Positions 11,307-22,214 of a DNA stretch of 64,000 nt are shown here, piece after piece; position 1 is the first letter of the stretch; each line of letters opens with the position of its first letter. Under the pieces are notes generated by a model that was not told the origin of the DNA, made no database searches, and was given only the letters and a program-made list of their open reading frames with translations. The stretch spans positions 69,501 through 133,500 of the forward strand of contig NC_085882.1 of assembly GCF_035222275.1 (NCBI RefSeq), written 5' to 3'. The position numbers and the translations under genes were made by a program. Origin of the DNA: Podospora bellae-mahoneyi (Eukaryota > Ascomycota > Sordariomycetes > Sordariales > Podosporaceae).

Positions 11307-11994
11307 TCAGCAGGCCATCCGGGGAAGAATACGATACGGTAAAGATATTATGTATGTATGGGGGGTGATTAAGGATATGCTTAATTGTGATGTCGTGGTG
11401 GTTGTCGTCGATATTCTCGAGAGAGGGGGGGAAGGGCAGTGGGAGGAGGGCAGAGGGAGGAGAGAAAACGGCCGTCTGTTGCGAGCGGTGGTGGGCCGTC
11501 GAGGAGAGGTCGTACAATATAGCGACAGACCAAGCAGTTGGTTCAAGTAGTTGAAGCAGAGTATGGAGCAAAGTATGGAGCAAAGATACGGATAGAGTTC
11601 CTAACCATTAAGACGTGTGATTTTCGTGTTCTTTCGCGCCTTGTCCTGCTGCGCGCCCTCTGTTCTCGTCGCGTGCCCTTCAATTACTCGGAAGCGAGGT
11701 GGGGCCACGTCTTGGCGCCGCACACTTCACGCGCCAGCCGCACAGACCATCCTCTTTTTTTCTTTTCTTTCTTTATCCTTTAACCTTGCAGGTTGTGTTT
11801 TTCTTGCTTTTTTTTTTAACCGTGCACCCGTTGAGCCTCGATTCCAGGTGGTCCAAGCTCCCACTGGAGACCATCATTCTTTTCGACGGCACCTCTTCCC
11901 AACTCTTCTCCTATGCACAGCAGTGGAAGCACCCACTGCCTGCTTCATCAGCCAGCCATGGCACGGGAGCCTGGGTGATTTGATTCTCCGCAAC
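11307..11994. promoter_or_regulatory. Divergent promoter with SCB- and MCB/E2F-like sites
   Basis: These 688 bp separate two start codons on opposite strands. TTTTCGTG at 11621-11628 is an exact Swi4/Swi6 cell-cycle box (CACGAAAA on the other strand). TTTCGCGCC at 11632-11640 is an E2F/MCB-like core, and further CGCG cores lie near 11671 and 11727. A 12-bp unit (AGTATGGAGCAA) is repeated twice near 11560-11583. Cell-cycle factors of this family bind such sites, so feedback control of the APSES gene is a reasonable inference. Confidence 0.55.
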
Positions 11995-13113
11995 ATGTCC
12001 CGACCACTTCAATTACCCCCTCCAACGACCACTCTTGGCCTCTATCGACAGCTCCTCCGCGAATCGTCATACCTGCCTTCGCTGGCCCGTCCACATGTCG
12101 ATCACCAGATCAAGGACCGCTTCCGTCGATATCAGAAGGGCCACGTTGACAATGACCGCCTTCGAAAGAAGCTCAAGGATGCCCATCATGAGCTCCGAGT
12201 CTTGCGCGCTGCCAATGCCGGAGATATGAACCGGATGCAAAAGATTCTGCTCAAAGCTTTTGGCCGCACTGGCAGTCGACGTCGGGACCTCTTTAGCAAT
12301 CTGGTACGACGCCCGCCCCCAGCTACCACCGAGGAACTGGAAGCACAAGTGAGCGGTACCCGAGCGTGGAGCTTTGATAGGGACCCAGACTGGCTGGATG
12401 GGTGGGATACCGAGGCCCTTCTTGCATTTGCCAAGGTCCAGGCAAAAACAAGTCTTCCATCCTCTCCCAGAGGGCCCCTGCTTCCCAAGCACGCCGTCTC
12501 GCCAGACAAGGATATCCCAAAGGAGAATGTGTACGGCAATCCGTTCCCGGAAAAGGTGGCGAGAACGAAGGTCAGGAAGCTATATGCCAGCCTGGCCGAC
12601 CGAGTACTTCCTCCGTTGCCGGAATCCGAATGGGACAGGCTTGCTCTGGTGGCCGAAGGGAGATTTGAAGAGGCCGGATGGTATGTACCCTCTCGGAGGT
12701 CTGCCACGAAGAGTTTGGCAGGAGATGCCGACGCGCAAGCAGGCGAGTGGAAATGGCAGCTCTACGCTACGAGGCCGGTTGGCCTGGTTGATGTTGCACA
12801 AAATAAGAAGCAAAGGTTGCTCAGCGGGGCTTTGGATGAGAACACGCCACACGGGAACACCCAGCCAGTGGACCGTCACATATACACAGCCAAATTCTGG
12901 AAACGTCTCGTCAAGTCGATATGGCTCCTCACTGCAAAGGGGACGCGGGACCCAGAAAGGGGTGGCTATCGTGTCACTTGGGCGAGGGCACCTTTCCAGG
13001 CTCCAATAGCAACAACCTCTGGGATGGAATTTTTTGAGTCCCTGCCAGTCGACGCATCGCTCAGCAACAAAACCAAGGGCCCAAAAAAGAGGGGACGGAA
13101 ATCGGCACGATAA
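11995..13113 (+). CDS. Cup1-like LYR-motif protein, probably mitochondrial
   Basis: Single exon, 372 residues from the ATG at 11995 (MSRPLQLPPP). The open frame extends upstream but that part is not protein-like. Close to the N-terminus is the LYR motif and its helix (LGLYRQLLRESSYLPSLAR, about residues 14-32), followed by a conserved basic helix (IKDRFRRYQKG), a long charged middle and a conserved C-terminal segment (RHIYTAKFWKRLVKSIW), ending in a basic KKRGRKSAR tail. LYR proteins (complex 1 LYR family) assist assembly of mitochondrial respiratory and Fe-S proteins, usually through acyl-ACP binding. The size, well above the ~100 residues of simple LYRMs, matches the fungal Cup1-like branch. 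The partner protein is unknown. Its stop codon lies 7 bp from that of the convergent GNAT gene. Confidence 0.8.
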   Translation: MSRPLQLPPPTTTLGLYRQLLRESSYLPSLARPHVDHQIKDRFRRYQKGHVDNDRLRKKLKDAHHELRVLRAANAGDMNRMQKILLKAFGRTGSRRRDLFSNLVRRPPPATTEELEAQVSGTRAWSFDRDPDWLDGWDTEALLAFAKVQAKTSLPSSPRGPLLPKHAVSPDKDIPKENVYGNPFPEKVARTKVRKLYASLADRVLPPLPESEWDRLALVAEGRFEEAGWYVPSRRSATKSLAGDADAQAGEWKWQLYATRPVGLVDVAQNKKQRLLSGALDENTPHGNTQPVDRHIYTAKFWKRLVKSIWLLTAKGTRDPERGGYRVTWARAPFQAPIATTSGMEFFESLPVDASLSNKTKGPKKRGRKSAR

Positions 13114-13120
13114 GGCTCTC

Positions 13121-13751
13121 TTAGTCCAAAAGTGCTGCCAACTTATTCAACCCCTCGCCGTCAACACGCATGCCAACCCACTCGCTCATCATTTTGGCGC
13201 CAATGCTTTCGTAGAACTTGATGGAGGGTTCGTTCCACTTGAGCACACTCCACTCCAGCCGCCCTCCCTTTGAGGCCACGACTTCCTTGGCCAACTCGAC
13301 TAGCAGTCTCTTGCCGTACCCCTTTTTGCGCTCGCTCTGCTTGACGTAGAGATCTTCGAGGTAGATTCCGGGGCGGGCGCGCCAGGTGCTATAGTTGTAG
13401 AAATACAGCGCGATACCAGCGGGGATGCCTTGGGGGCTCAGGAGGATCAGGCAGCGGGCTGGCTTGTTTGAGGATGTCGACTCGGTTTCGTCGGCAGCAG
13501 GAACGGTAGATGTGGACGAGGAGGGGGCAAAGGCGATGGTACATAGTAGTTTTTCCTCGGTGGCTTCGACGCTGCTGAGCTCGTGTTCATAGTCGGCGAG
13601 TTCACGGATCAGCTCGAGGATGGCGGGAACATCTGTGTTGTGCCAGTCAATACCAAGCTTGTGTGACGGTGTATTCCGGGTTGGAACAGCTGCAATCAGT
13701 GGGAAACATACCCTCGCGTCTAGCGTGACGAACAATTGGATCTGGAGACAT
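13121..13751 (-). CDS. GNAT-family N-acetyltransferase
   Basis: Two exons, 13751-13712 and 13632-13121, give 183 residues. The 79-nt intron (13711-13633) starts GTATGT and ends ACACAG, and splicing joins MSPDPIVRHARRE directly to DVPAILELIRELADYE, the usual opening of this family. The unspliced frame reads on upstream but lacks that N-terminus. The acetyl-CoA-binding segment is clear: YLEDLYVKQSERKKGYGKRL (R/Q-x-x-G-x-G/A core), followed by WSVLKWNEPSIKFYESIGA. It resembles the diamine/thialysine acetyltransferase-like branch, so a polyamine or lysine-analogue substrate is possible, but substrate is unproven. A Ser/Thr-rich insert (SSSTSTV to SSNK) interrupts the domain. It shares a divergent promoter with the metallophosphoesterase gene. 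Confidence 0.87.
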
Positions 13752-14252
13752 ATTGTACATACGCTGAGCTTCTGTGTCTTGTGGAAGACCATCGAGTCAA
13801 TAATGCCCCGCACTATAACAAGTTCTGTGGTGGGGTCAATTGGATAATCGATTAGGTACCACCCACCCAAGGGCGCGCCTATCCATTGACAGTGTTGACC
13901 GCGTGTACCTGGGGATGTGGGGATCTGATCTGAGCTGATCTGATCACCAGTTCATCCTCAGCATGTGTGTAAACTACTGGGTCGTCTCTTGACATGGCTT
14001 GTGCGATTTTGTGTTCTGCTTACTCCAATCAACGACCCCGCCATCCGTTTCCGATCACTCACCGCACGCTGCAGAGTGTGTCTGTTCGGGCACACAGCAC
14101 ACCACACCGGGGAATTCCGTTTCCCTTTAACATCCTCCCCATGAGCTTTGCTTTTACCACTCTGACATAATCGCCCTCTGTACTGTACTGAAGCATTCTT
14201 ACCACCCATCAGTCAAGGCATACTCATCTGATCTTGGCCAATCACCAGCAAA
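13752..14252. promoter_or_regulatory. Divergent promoter with direct TGATC repeats
   Basis: This segment separates the GNAT gene (minus) and the metallophosphoesterase gene (plus). At 13922-13945 a CTGATCT unit is repeated about three times. No TATA box is obvious. Confidence 0.45.
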
Positions 14253-16317
14253 ATGAGTGCATCTCACACCCCCACCGCCGAACCAACCGTCACCTTTGCC
14301 TCGGGCCGTGACACGGTCAACGACCCCCCCGACGTCCGCATCCTCCACTACAACGATGTCTACCACCTCGACTCCTCCTCGGCCGAACCCGCCGGAGGCG
14401 TCTCCCGCTTCATGACAGTAGTAAAAGAATACCGCTCCCCGCCCCAGCCCAACAACAACCTCCCCGACCTTGTCCCCTTGTTCTCGGGGGACGTCTTCAA
14501 CCCCTCCCTTGAATCCTCCATCACCAAAGGCTCCCACATGGTCCCCATCCTGAACAACATCGGCACCCTCGCCACCTGCGTGGGAAACCACGACCTAGAT
14601 TTTGGGGTCAGGCAGTTTCGCTATCTATCTTCCAAGTGCCGCTTCCCCTGGCTCCTCGCCAACGTCCTTGATCCTGCGTTGGGCGAAGGGGTCCCACTGG
14701 GTAACGCGAAGAAGACCCACATGATCACCACGTCAAACGGGATCAAGATTGGGCTGATCGGTCTCGGGGAAAGGGAGTGGTTGGACACGATCAACTCCCT
14801 TCCGCCTGATATCGTTTACCGGTCGGCCAGTGAGGTGGCGCAGGAGCTGGTGCCGGAGCTGAAGGAGCAAGGCGCTGACGTGATTATCGCGCTCACTCAT
14901 CAAAGAGAGCCAAACGACAACAAGCTTGCGAGGAATCTGGGAGGGGGCATGATTGATCTTATTCTGGGCGGGCACGACCACTTTTATGCGCATAGTTACA
15001 TCAACGGGACCCATGTGCTGAGATCAGGGGCGGATTTTAAACAGCTGAGTTATATCGAGCTGAGGCGGAATCAGGACCTGGAAGGGACGACCAAGAAGTG
15101 GGACGTGGATATTGTTCGGAGGGACATTGTACGAGCGATCAAGAAGGATCAGGAGACGGAGAAGCTGGTCGAGGGCTTGACGGCGAAGCTTAAGAAGAGT
15201 CTGGAGAAGCCGATTGGGTGGACGGCGGAGCCGTTGGATGCGCGGTTTACGACTGTGAGGACGAGAGAGTCGAACATTGGGAATTGGGTTTGTGATATCA
15301 TGAGGGGGCATTACGGGGCGGACTGTGCGCTGATGGCGGCGGGGACGATAAGGGGGGATCAAATCTACGCGCCGGGCCCGGTTAGGGTGAAGGATGTGAC
15401 GGATTGTTTCCCGTTTGAGGATCCGGTGGTGGTGATCAAGGCGGCGGGGAGGAATATCTGGGACGCGCTGGAGAACGGGGTGAGTTTGTACCCGGCGCTG
15501 GAGGGGAGGTTTCCGCAGGTGTCGAATATCAAGTTTAGGTTTGACCCTTCGCTGCCGGTGGGGGAGAGGGTGTTGTGGGTGGAGATTGGCGGTCAGCCGC
15601 TGGATAAGGAGAGGGTCTATGTCATGGCTACTAGAGGGTATATGGCCAGAGGAAAGGATGGGTACAAAGCCTTGCTGATCCAATCCGAGGGTGGTGATTG
15701 CGAGGAGGTTGTTTCGGAAGAGAACGGCATCTTGATCTCAGCGATGCTGAGGCAGTATTTTATGGCGCTGACCGTCATGAACAAGTGGGCCAGATGGGGT
15801 CCATCATTGGCAAGACATTGGTTTGTTTCCCCCTTTACTCAGACGCGCAGAGCCCGTCAGAAAACTAACAGGACATCAAAATAGGGACAAGGTGGTACAG
15901 GAGACTTCCTCCAGCTGTCCCACTTTGCCAGCGTCACCAACCGAGACCCGCCAGCCAGGAGACAGGAGAAAACACGGCGACACCACCAACAACTCGCACA
16001 AGGGATGGGACTATTTCACACCTGCCAAACTCCGAGAAAGGAGATCAAGCGTCAGCCCCTTGGTTGGTCACGCAGAAGACGACTCGTCCGACGAAGAGTC
16101 ACCGGATGAGGACGTACACCGGACCGAAGTCAGAGACACTGACAGGGAGCTGAGGGTGATGCGCAAGTTCTTTAGGAAGTGGTGCCGTATTGCGGGTGTT
16201 GATGATGGCAAGGACTGCGTGGAGGGGCTCAAGGACAGCGAGGGTGAGGTTAGCTGGACACGGGCGATTAAACCCAAGCTCGAGGGGAGGATTGTGATGG
16301 TCGCTTCTCAAGCTTAG
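14253..16317 (+). CDS. 5'-nucleotidase-like calcineurin-type metallophosphoesterase
   Basis: Two exons, 14253-15820 and 15885-16317, give 666 residues; the 64-nt intron (15821-15884) has GTTTGT, an AACTAAC branch and AATAG. The N-terminal half carries the metallophosphatase metal-binding motifs in order: ILHYNDVYHLD (about 30-40), SGDVFNPS, CVGNHDLDFG, ALTHQREPNDN and ILGGHDHFY. The second half matches the 5'-nucleotidase C-terminal substrate domain (NIGNWVCDIMRGHYGAD, AAGTIRGDQIY, CFPFEDPVVV). There is no signal peptide, unlike secreted 5'-nucleotidases, so a cytosolic enzyme is likely. The family hydrolyses nucleotides, cyclic nucleotides or nucleotide-sugars; the exact substrate cannot be told. 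The C-terminal exon is acidic and Ser-rich (EDDSSDEESPDED), suggesting a flexible regulatory tail. Confidence 0.88.
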
Positions 16318-18690
16318 AGTTGCACTTCAAAATTCGCTCAAACACTGGGCTTTTGGATACCCTGTCGGAGAGACCATAGAAAAAAAACGCGAGGATCTGC
16401 GAAACAATGGGCATGTTGCTTTGTCTTGTTTGGTACGTATGCACGTAGGTGGATGTGTATCATGAGCTGCATGTGCTTTGACATTCCGTGCTTCACGTAT
16501 CAAATTAGCCTTGTCAGGGCCATCGACTGAGGGGTAAGTTATCGAGGGTGTGCTATAGTCTTTGCACATGACAGCTTGGCAGTTGATGCAGACGTTTTTT
16601 GGGGGAGGGGGGTAGACGATCCAGCTCAGTTGATGGTAAAATTCTTCCTCATAATTGAGGTGTCAGTGACTTGATAATACAATATGGGCCAATCTTGCAC
16701 CTTGCCCGGCCCAAACCGATGAACAGACGGGATCTCGGCCTGGCTTTACCCCCGCGTTTTCCTTTCCAAGTTGCAGGTGGACCACCTCAATGACCCCGCC
16801 GGCCCCCCCCTGAATCCCACGTGCATTTTGACGCCCAGACACCGAGCTGAACCAGCCCCCGGCGGCGTTCGAGCGTGGATCCTTTGGGCAGCATGGCCCG
16901 GATATTCCGATCTACTAATGGAAAGATATTGACAGGCAAGTTGGACTTGATATGTATTGCAATAACAAACCCAAAAGGATGTGATGAACTTCGAAGCGAG
17001 GACGTTGCCGAATCCGAGCTTCTTGAGTTCTTGGTCTATCCCGTTTTCTTTCTTTTTTTCTTTCCTTTTTTTTTGGTTGTTTTTGGCCCTCTCGGGCTGC
17101 AAGTGTGTGCCGCATCGCGCTAGTTCCCGTCAAATACACGCCACGCATATTGCTTCCATATCAGTTTCCAGAGCATTGGCAACAGGTTGCCCAGGGAATT
17201 GTCCACCAGGTGGTCCATACATATACAACTGCCTGTACTGCCTGTGTGAGCCAATTAGTTTCACACCCTCGATCCTTATCTCCCTGATGAGGTTTGGTGT
17301 CTGCTCATAGTCTTGAGCCCGGGCGGCCATGTTATCTATCTATTGTCCGTTAGCGGGAATGGAGCCTGCCTGGCGTAGGTGGAGCCGCAGTAACGCTGGA
17401 GATGGTTGAGGATGCCGTGGATTCTCGGAGAAGAAACTCCTCTTTCCGCCTCTCTCTCCGTCTCTAGTCTTCTTCTCCACGATCCGCATGGAGCCGTGGA
17501 ATCTGTCAAAATCGTTCAAAAGATTTAAGAAAGCGGGGCCTCTCGGGTCAGGAAAAAGAAAGCGTGATCAATCGATTGTGAGTGACGAGACGCGCCATGA
17601 CGGGCAAGGCCGTGCGTATCTTTTCTGAATGATATCCAAGAAACGCTAGCTTACGAGTTCATAGCCGGTGTTAGGTAGCGAGTTGTAAGCTGCAGCGATA
17701 GGCTCATCAATGTCCCGGTACTCGAAGGGGAAGCTGGCTTGGGTGTATGTTTGAGATTGACAGCCACGGATGGGTTCAGGGGTACCGTTAGCCACCGTGA
17801 CATTTTCTACGCAGTGTGAGGGTACCAGCCGCCTGGTGAGGTGAGGCATTTGGGAGGGTCCCCGGTTTTCTTCACTCCCGGAGCGCCCTCGAGCATTGGC
17901 AATCGGCGGGTCTGTCGCATCCTGAGAGATGAAGAAGCCGATGCTGGGCCCTTAGCTCTACAGCCAGCAACAGAGGCTCCCGCAGTTGGGGGGCAAAGCG
18001 AAGCCGGGGATCACCCTGTTGTTATCCCAACGTCTCTCAACAAGCGAGAGAACGACCGACACAAAACTGGTTAGCTCACCTGGCTGCAGCATTCGGGGCG
18101 ATTTTCAAGCTGGTCGTCGACTGGCGAAGGGGGGCCAAGCCGTCGTGTCGAAGGTGACATCGGTTGGCATCCCGCTAGTGTTGGTGATTTTTTTCTCCGT
18201 TACCTTTTCTGGAGGATCTGACTGTCACGTCGATAAATGGTGAAAAGCACAAGGGGGCGGTGGGGGGAATTAGTGTGAGGAAGATTGTCTGTGTGCCCGC
18301 ATGAGTGCAACGCCCAGCGAACGAGTGCCAAATATGGACGCGGTATATATGAGGGCCAGCCTTCTCCGGAATCCTTTACCAAACGGTTCCTCTCCTCTGG
18401 GCTTTCTGGTTCCCGTTTCCTTCTTTTGATATTCCTTTATTCAGCCTTGTAGGCGACAATCACCTGCAGCCACAGGCCGTCCCGTCTTGTCCCGGTTTTC
18501 TGTCCTTCACATCCCCATCGACTTTGTACATACATAGGTACATCAACACCAACCGGGCAGGGAGATCACCGGCGCGAATCTCGCATTCTTCTCGACCGCA
18601 AGGTCGGGGAAAGAAAGAGGTCCACGCTAAAGAAACTGGATTCGGGGATTACTACGATTGGGGCAGGCAAGGGACGACAAGCCAGGCGCC
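16318..18690. other. 2.4 kb without a supported gene
   Basis: Only short, unbiased open frames are present. There is a pyrimidine-rich run near 17040-17080 and a TATATAT element at 18344-18350, about 340 bp before the start of the PTH11-like gene, suggesting that its leader is long. No RNA gene was recognised. Confidence 0.5.
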
Positions 18691-19964
18691 ATGAGACTAC
18701 CACCACCCGAGGTCAGAGCCAGCTGGCCTCCAGCCAATTATGAGAATCCTGAGACGAGAGGTCCGGCTCTTCTGATCATTCAGCTCATCATGCTTCCAAT
18801 CGCCCTCATCGTTCTACTCCTCCGTTTCTACGTCCGTATCAGCATCATGGGCAAGGTCGAATCCGACGATTGGTTCATGGTGGCCGCCGCTGTATGTTTT
18901 ATATGCCCCTATTCTCGGAGTAGCTTTGGCAGGATGTGACCATTTTCTGACCTGACTGATACCTAGCTGTGCGGAACGGGAGTAACAGTGTGCGTCATTC
19001 TGGCGTCCTCCCTGTACGGCTGGAGCCTTCATATCTGGGATCTCAAGTATGAGACCATCGTATCCAACCGCAAGGTGTCCATGGCCGTGCAGGCTCTATT
19101 TGTCTTCGCGACCAGCTTTGCCAAGGTGTCTATCCTGATCAGCTACCTCCGTCTTGCGCCCCTAGGGTCGTGGTTCCGAAAGCTCACTCGTGCGTTGTTC
19201 TCTTGCCGTTCTGGTAGTACGTTGGTCGTTGATATGGTGCTGACATGACCACAACAGAGGGCACTATTGCGTTTGTCGCCCTGTTCAACTCGGCATTCAT
19301 CGTCGTCCTCTTCACCCAATGCCGGCCAACATCTTCCTACTGGAACATCATCTTCAGCAAGTCAGACTGCATCCCCGAGGGCCCGCCGCTCATAACCCAG
19401 GCGTCCCTGACCGTGTTGTCCGATTTCTTGGTCTGGATTTTGCCACTGCCGACCTTGTACAAGGCCCGTCTCCCGCTCTCGCAACGCATCGCGCTCATCG
19501 TCCTATTCTCGTTCGGGGGCGTGGTTGTCATTGGGGCCATTTTGCGACTGTACTGGATCTGGCATGTGGTGGAAAGGACATACGACGTGACTTGGGAGGG
19601 GTTTCACCTCTGGATCTGGACGGCCGTCGAGGTGCATTTGGGAGTTATTTGCGGTTGCGTGCCATGGTTGAAGTCGCTGGTCAAGTTCTGGAAGAACGGG
19701 GGCTCGACGGCGGCGGGATATTCCCACAACCGAGCCGGGAGTAGGAGTCTGGGCAAGATGACTGCGGGCAGCAAAGGGGGGAAGCTGAACGGGGAAGAGG
19801 AGGGTGCCGATTTCAGGTGTGATCGGGGGGCTGTGTTTCGGATGGTGAGCGTCAATGGCAAGAAGCTGGACGGCGATGCGTACATGGACCTGGACAGCTA
19901 CGACGGCAGCAGTACCGCGAAGCTGGACGTTGAGGCAGAGCAAGGCCCAGCTGCCCGGAAGTAG
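18691..19964 (+). CDS. PTH11-like fungal rhodopsin-domain membrane protein
   Basis: Three exons, 18691-18891, 18967-19189 and 19258-19964, give 376 residues. Introns of 75 and 68 nt have normal GT..AG ends and branch motifs (CTGAC). Several hydrophobic helices are visible, beginning with PALLIIQLIMLPIALIVLLL, and the typical family marks are present: LLRFYVRISIMGKVESDDW, QALFVFATSFAKVSILISYLR, NSAFIVVLFTQCRPTSSYW and TDFLVW/LPLPTLYKARLP-type helices. Seven passes in the plasma membrane with an outside N-terminus are expected. A soluble C-terminal tail of ~100 residues (from about KFWKNGG) carries Gly/Ser-rich and acidic stretches. Members of this family act as putative G-protein-linked sensors (PTH11 type) in surface sensing, but most have no known ligand. 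No CFEM domain precedes the helices here. Confidence 0.85.
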
Positions 19965-20352
19965 ATTGGCAGAACGATGCCTAACCACCTGTTGTAATTA
20001 ATACCGACAGCGTCAATGTATCCATCCTTGTTATTTTCTTGTTTTTTTTTTGGTTTTTGTTCACAGACACTACCCCAGATTGCCGGCGCGGCAGTTGAGG
20101 CAGCGGAGAAGTGGAGGCTCAAACGGCGCACTCGCTAAAAGAGACCGAAAAGGAAGTGACCGAAGAGGAGGGGCGTCAACCCTGCCGACCCTGCCGTTGA
20201 GCCGTAGCCGGGTTTCATTGCCGATGGAGCTGTGTTGCATCGCTCACTGAGAAATCGATACCCGACCTTCTGGATGAGGCCGAGTTTGCGGGCGCAATAG
20301 AAGCAGAGTCTGTTCACTGTAACTGTGTCATCTCACCTCCAAAAATCAGCAC
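19965..20352. other. Intergenic
   Basis: 388 bp between two genes on the same strand. A T-rich run at 20040-20060 may mark the 3' end of the upstream gene. Nothing else is seen. Confidence 0.5.
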
Positions 20353-21702
20353 ATGTCAGCCATCATGGTGAGCTACGACCACACAAGCTATCCGTGCGTC
20401 AGGATACATACCCCGCTTTCTCGGCGGGGAACTGGGCCTGGCCTCATCATTGTCTCTGGCGACGACTATGAGGTGCACGACGACCGCGTTAGCCAAACAC
20501 TGGATCCGCACCCGACCAAGAAATGGGCAGAAGAGGGATATGCGGTGGCCGAGGTGGGGGTAGGTCTGGTCCAGAGGGAGCAACACGATCGCGTCGACAG
20601 AGTGCTTGAGCTCAAGAACCAGCTCACCGAGGCTGTTGATAAACTGAGGGCGACGCCAGAATGTCAGGGCGAAGAAATTGGCTTGATTGGTAGGTCATGG
20701 CCAAGCGGTCACAGAGAGGCTCATTTGTCGTCTGGAACAAGACTGACTATGGCATCGTAGCATTTCACCACGAGCACATCTCCAGGCATCTCCTCGATGC
20801 TGTCAAGGAATTTCCTCAGATCAAGGCAGTCATCTTTTATGGCTGGTCACCAAGCGAAGCATCGCACGTCCCGGTTCTTGCCCACCTGGCTGGGAACACT
20901 CGTCCCAGCAGTCATGTTCCGGGGGTGACCATCTACACCTACCCGTCTGCCAAAGACCACCACTTTGCTCTGCCAACTCATGCATCATTTTTGGCGAGCG
21001 CCGTCTCCGTCTCCCACACTCGCTGCTTGTCATTTCTCAAGCCCAAAACGAAGGGCCCATACTTTGACCTGGAAGCTATATGGGACGAACACACGCGGTT
21101 CGAGTTTGAAGACCGCAGTGTGGAGGAAACAATGAAGACTATGGTGGATGAGCCCTATGTGAACCATGTGCCCACCTTGACGGGTGGCATCGGGCGAGCA
21201 GCCCTGACGAGGTTTTACCGGGACCACTTCATCTTCAGCAACCCCGACGACGCCAAACTCGAGCTGGTGAGCCGCACCGTGGGCATTGACCGGGTGGTGG
21301 ACGAGTTTCTGTTTCAGTGCACTCACACCAGAACCATTGACTGGCTGTAAGTTGAATAGTGGCCGAAGCAAGACAAGCATAAGGTGAAAAGAGGCTGACG
21401 ATGAGACCGAAAGGATCCCTGGAATTCCCCCTACCGGGAGGAAGCTGAGTGTGCCCATGACCAGCATTGTCAACATTCGCGGCGATAAGCTCTACCACGA
21501 ACACATTGGTTGGGACCAGGGAACGGTTCTTCGACAGCTCGGGCTGCTCCCAGAATATCTGCCATTCCCAGGGACCCAGTTGGAGTACCGTGTGCCGGTG
21601 GCAGGGATAGAGACGTCGAGCAAGATGGTAGACGAGAACTCGTGTGCTTCGAATGAGATGTTGGACTATCAGGTGAGGGAGGTGAGGGAGGTGGGGGAGT
21701 AA
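20353..21702 (+). CDS. Dienelactone-hydrolase-like/SnoaL-like two-domain protein
   Basis: Three exons, 20353-20689, 20761-21346 and 21414-21702, give 403 residues; introns are 71 and 67 nt (GTAGGT..CGTAG; GTAAGT..GAAAG), and both contain CTGAC branch motifs. The first ~220 residues resemble dienelactone hydrolase (carboxymethylenebutenolidase): RRGTGPGLIIVSGDD, then VIFYGW and a late segment with His (PSAKDHHFALP). The second part (DLEAIWDEHTRFEFEDRSVE, TGGIGRAALTRFYRDHFIF, DEFLFQCTHT, DWLIPGIPPTGRKLSVPMTSIVNIRGDKL) is an NTF2/SnoaL-like fold. In this splice model the usual G-x-C-x-G-G nucleophile loop is replaced by IAFHHEH, so hydrolase activity is doubtful. The reaction and substrate are unknown. 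The ATG at 20365 is an alternative start. Confidence 0.8.
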
Positions 21703-22214
21703 TTGTCGGTAACAAACACGTCATTGTTGTCTGCACGTACGAGAAGAAAGAAAAATGAACAAAACGAACAGCCCAAAATGCATTGTTGAAACGCGCACAG
21801 TGCTAGGCAGTGCGCGTAGGAGCGCCATGTAGGGCAAATGGCTGGAGTCTAAACTGTGCCGTTCCACAGTTTTGTATGGCAGAGGTCACGGGTCTGGTCA
21901 CGGGCTCAGGCCAAAGTGGGCCTAGCTCGGCATTCTAAGTTTCCACGACCACTCGAAACTTTGCAAAATCGGGAAAGCTTTCGACTCGACTTGATTCGAT
22001 CTCCGCTGTCACCAACTTCTGACGACCGCACACATTACACCCTCTCTCGCTCCCCACCTGCAGCATTGCCACTGATAGCTCCAGCAACTACGATTATTTT
22101 ATTCTGTAGCCTCCTTGTCGACTCTCGACTCTCGACTCTCGATCACCAACCCTGTCAATCCCTCAAACAACCACCACCCCTTGGCCATCCAGTTCTCCGA
22201 CGACATCAGACATC
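21703..22214. promoter_or_regulatory. Promoter/leader region of the GYF gene
   Basis: No gene is seen. Three tandem copies of the heptamer CGACTCT lie at about 22119-22140, roughly 75 bp before the start codon, followed by a CA/CC-rich leader. Confidence 0.45.

Noticed and set aside
13690-13711. A 22-nt GT..AG interval as the GNAT intron
   Set aside because: Too short to be spliced; the 79-nt intron using the same donor gives the proper family N-terminus.
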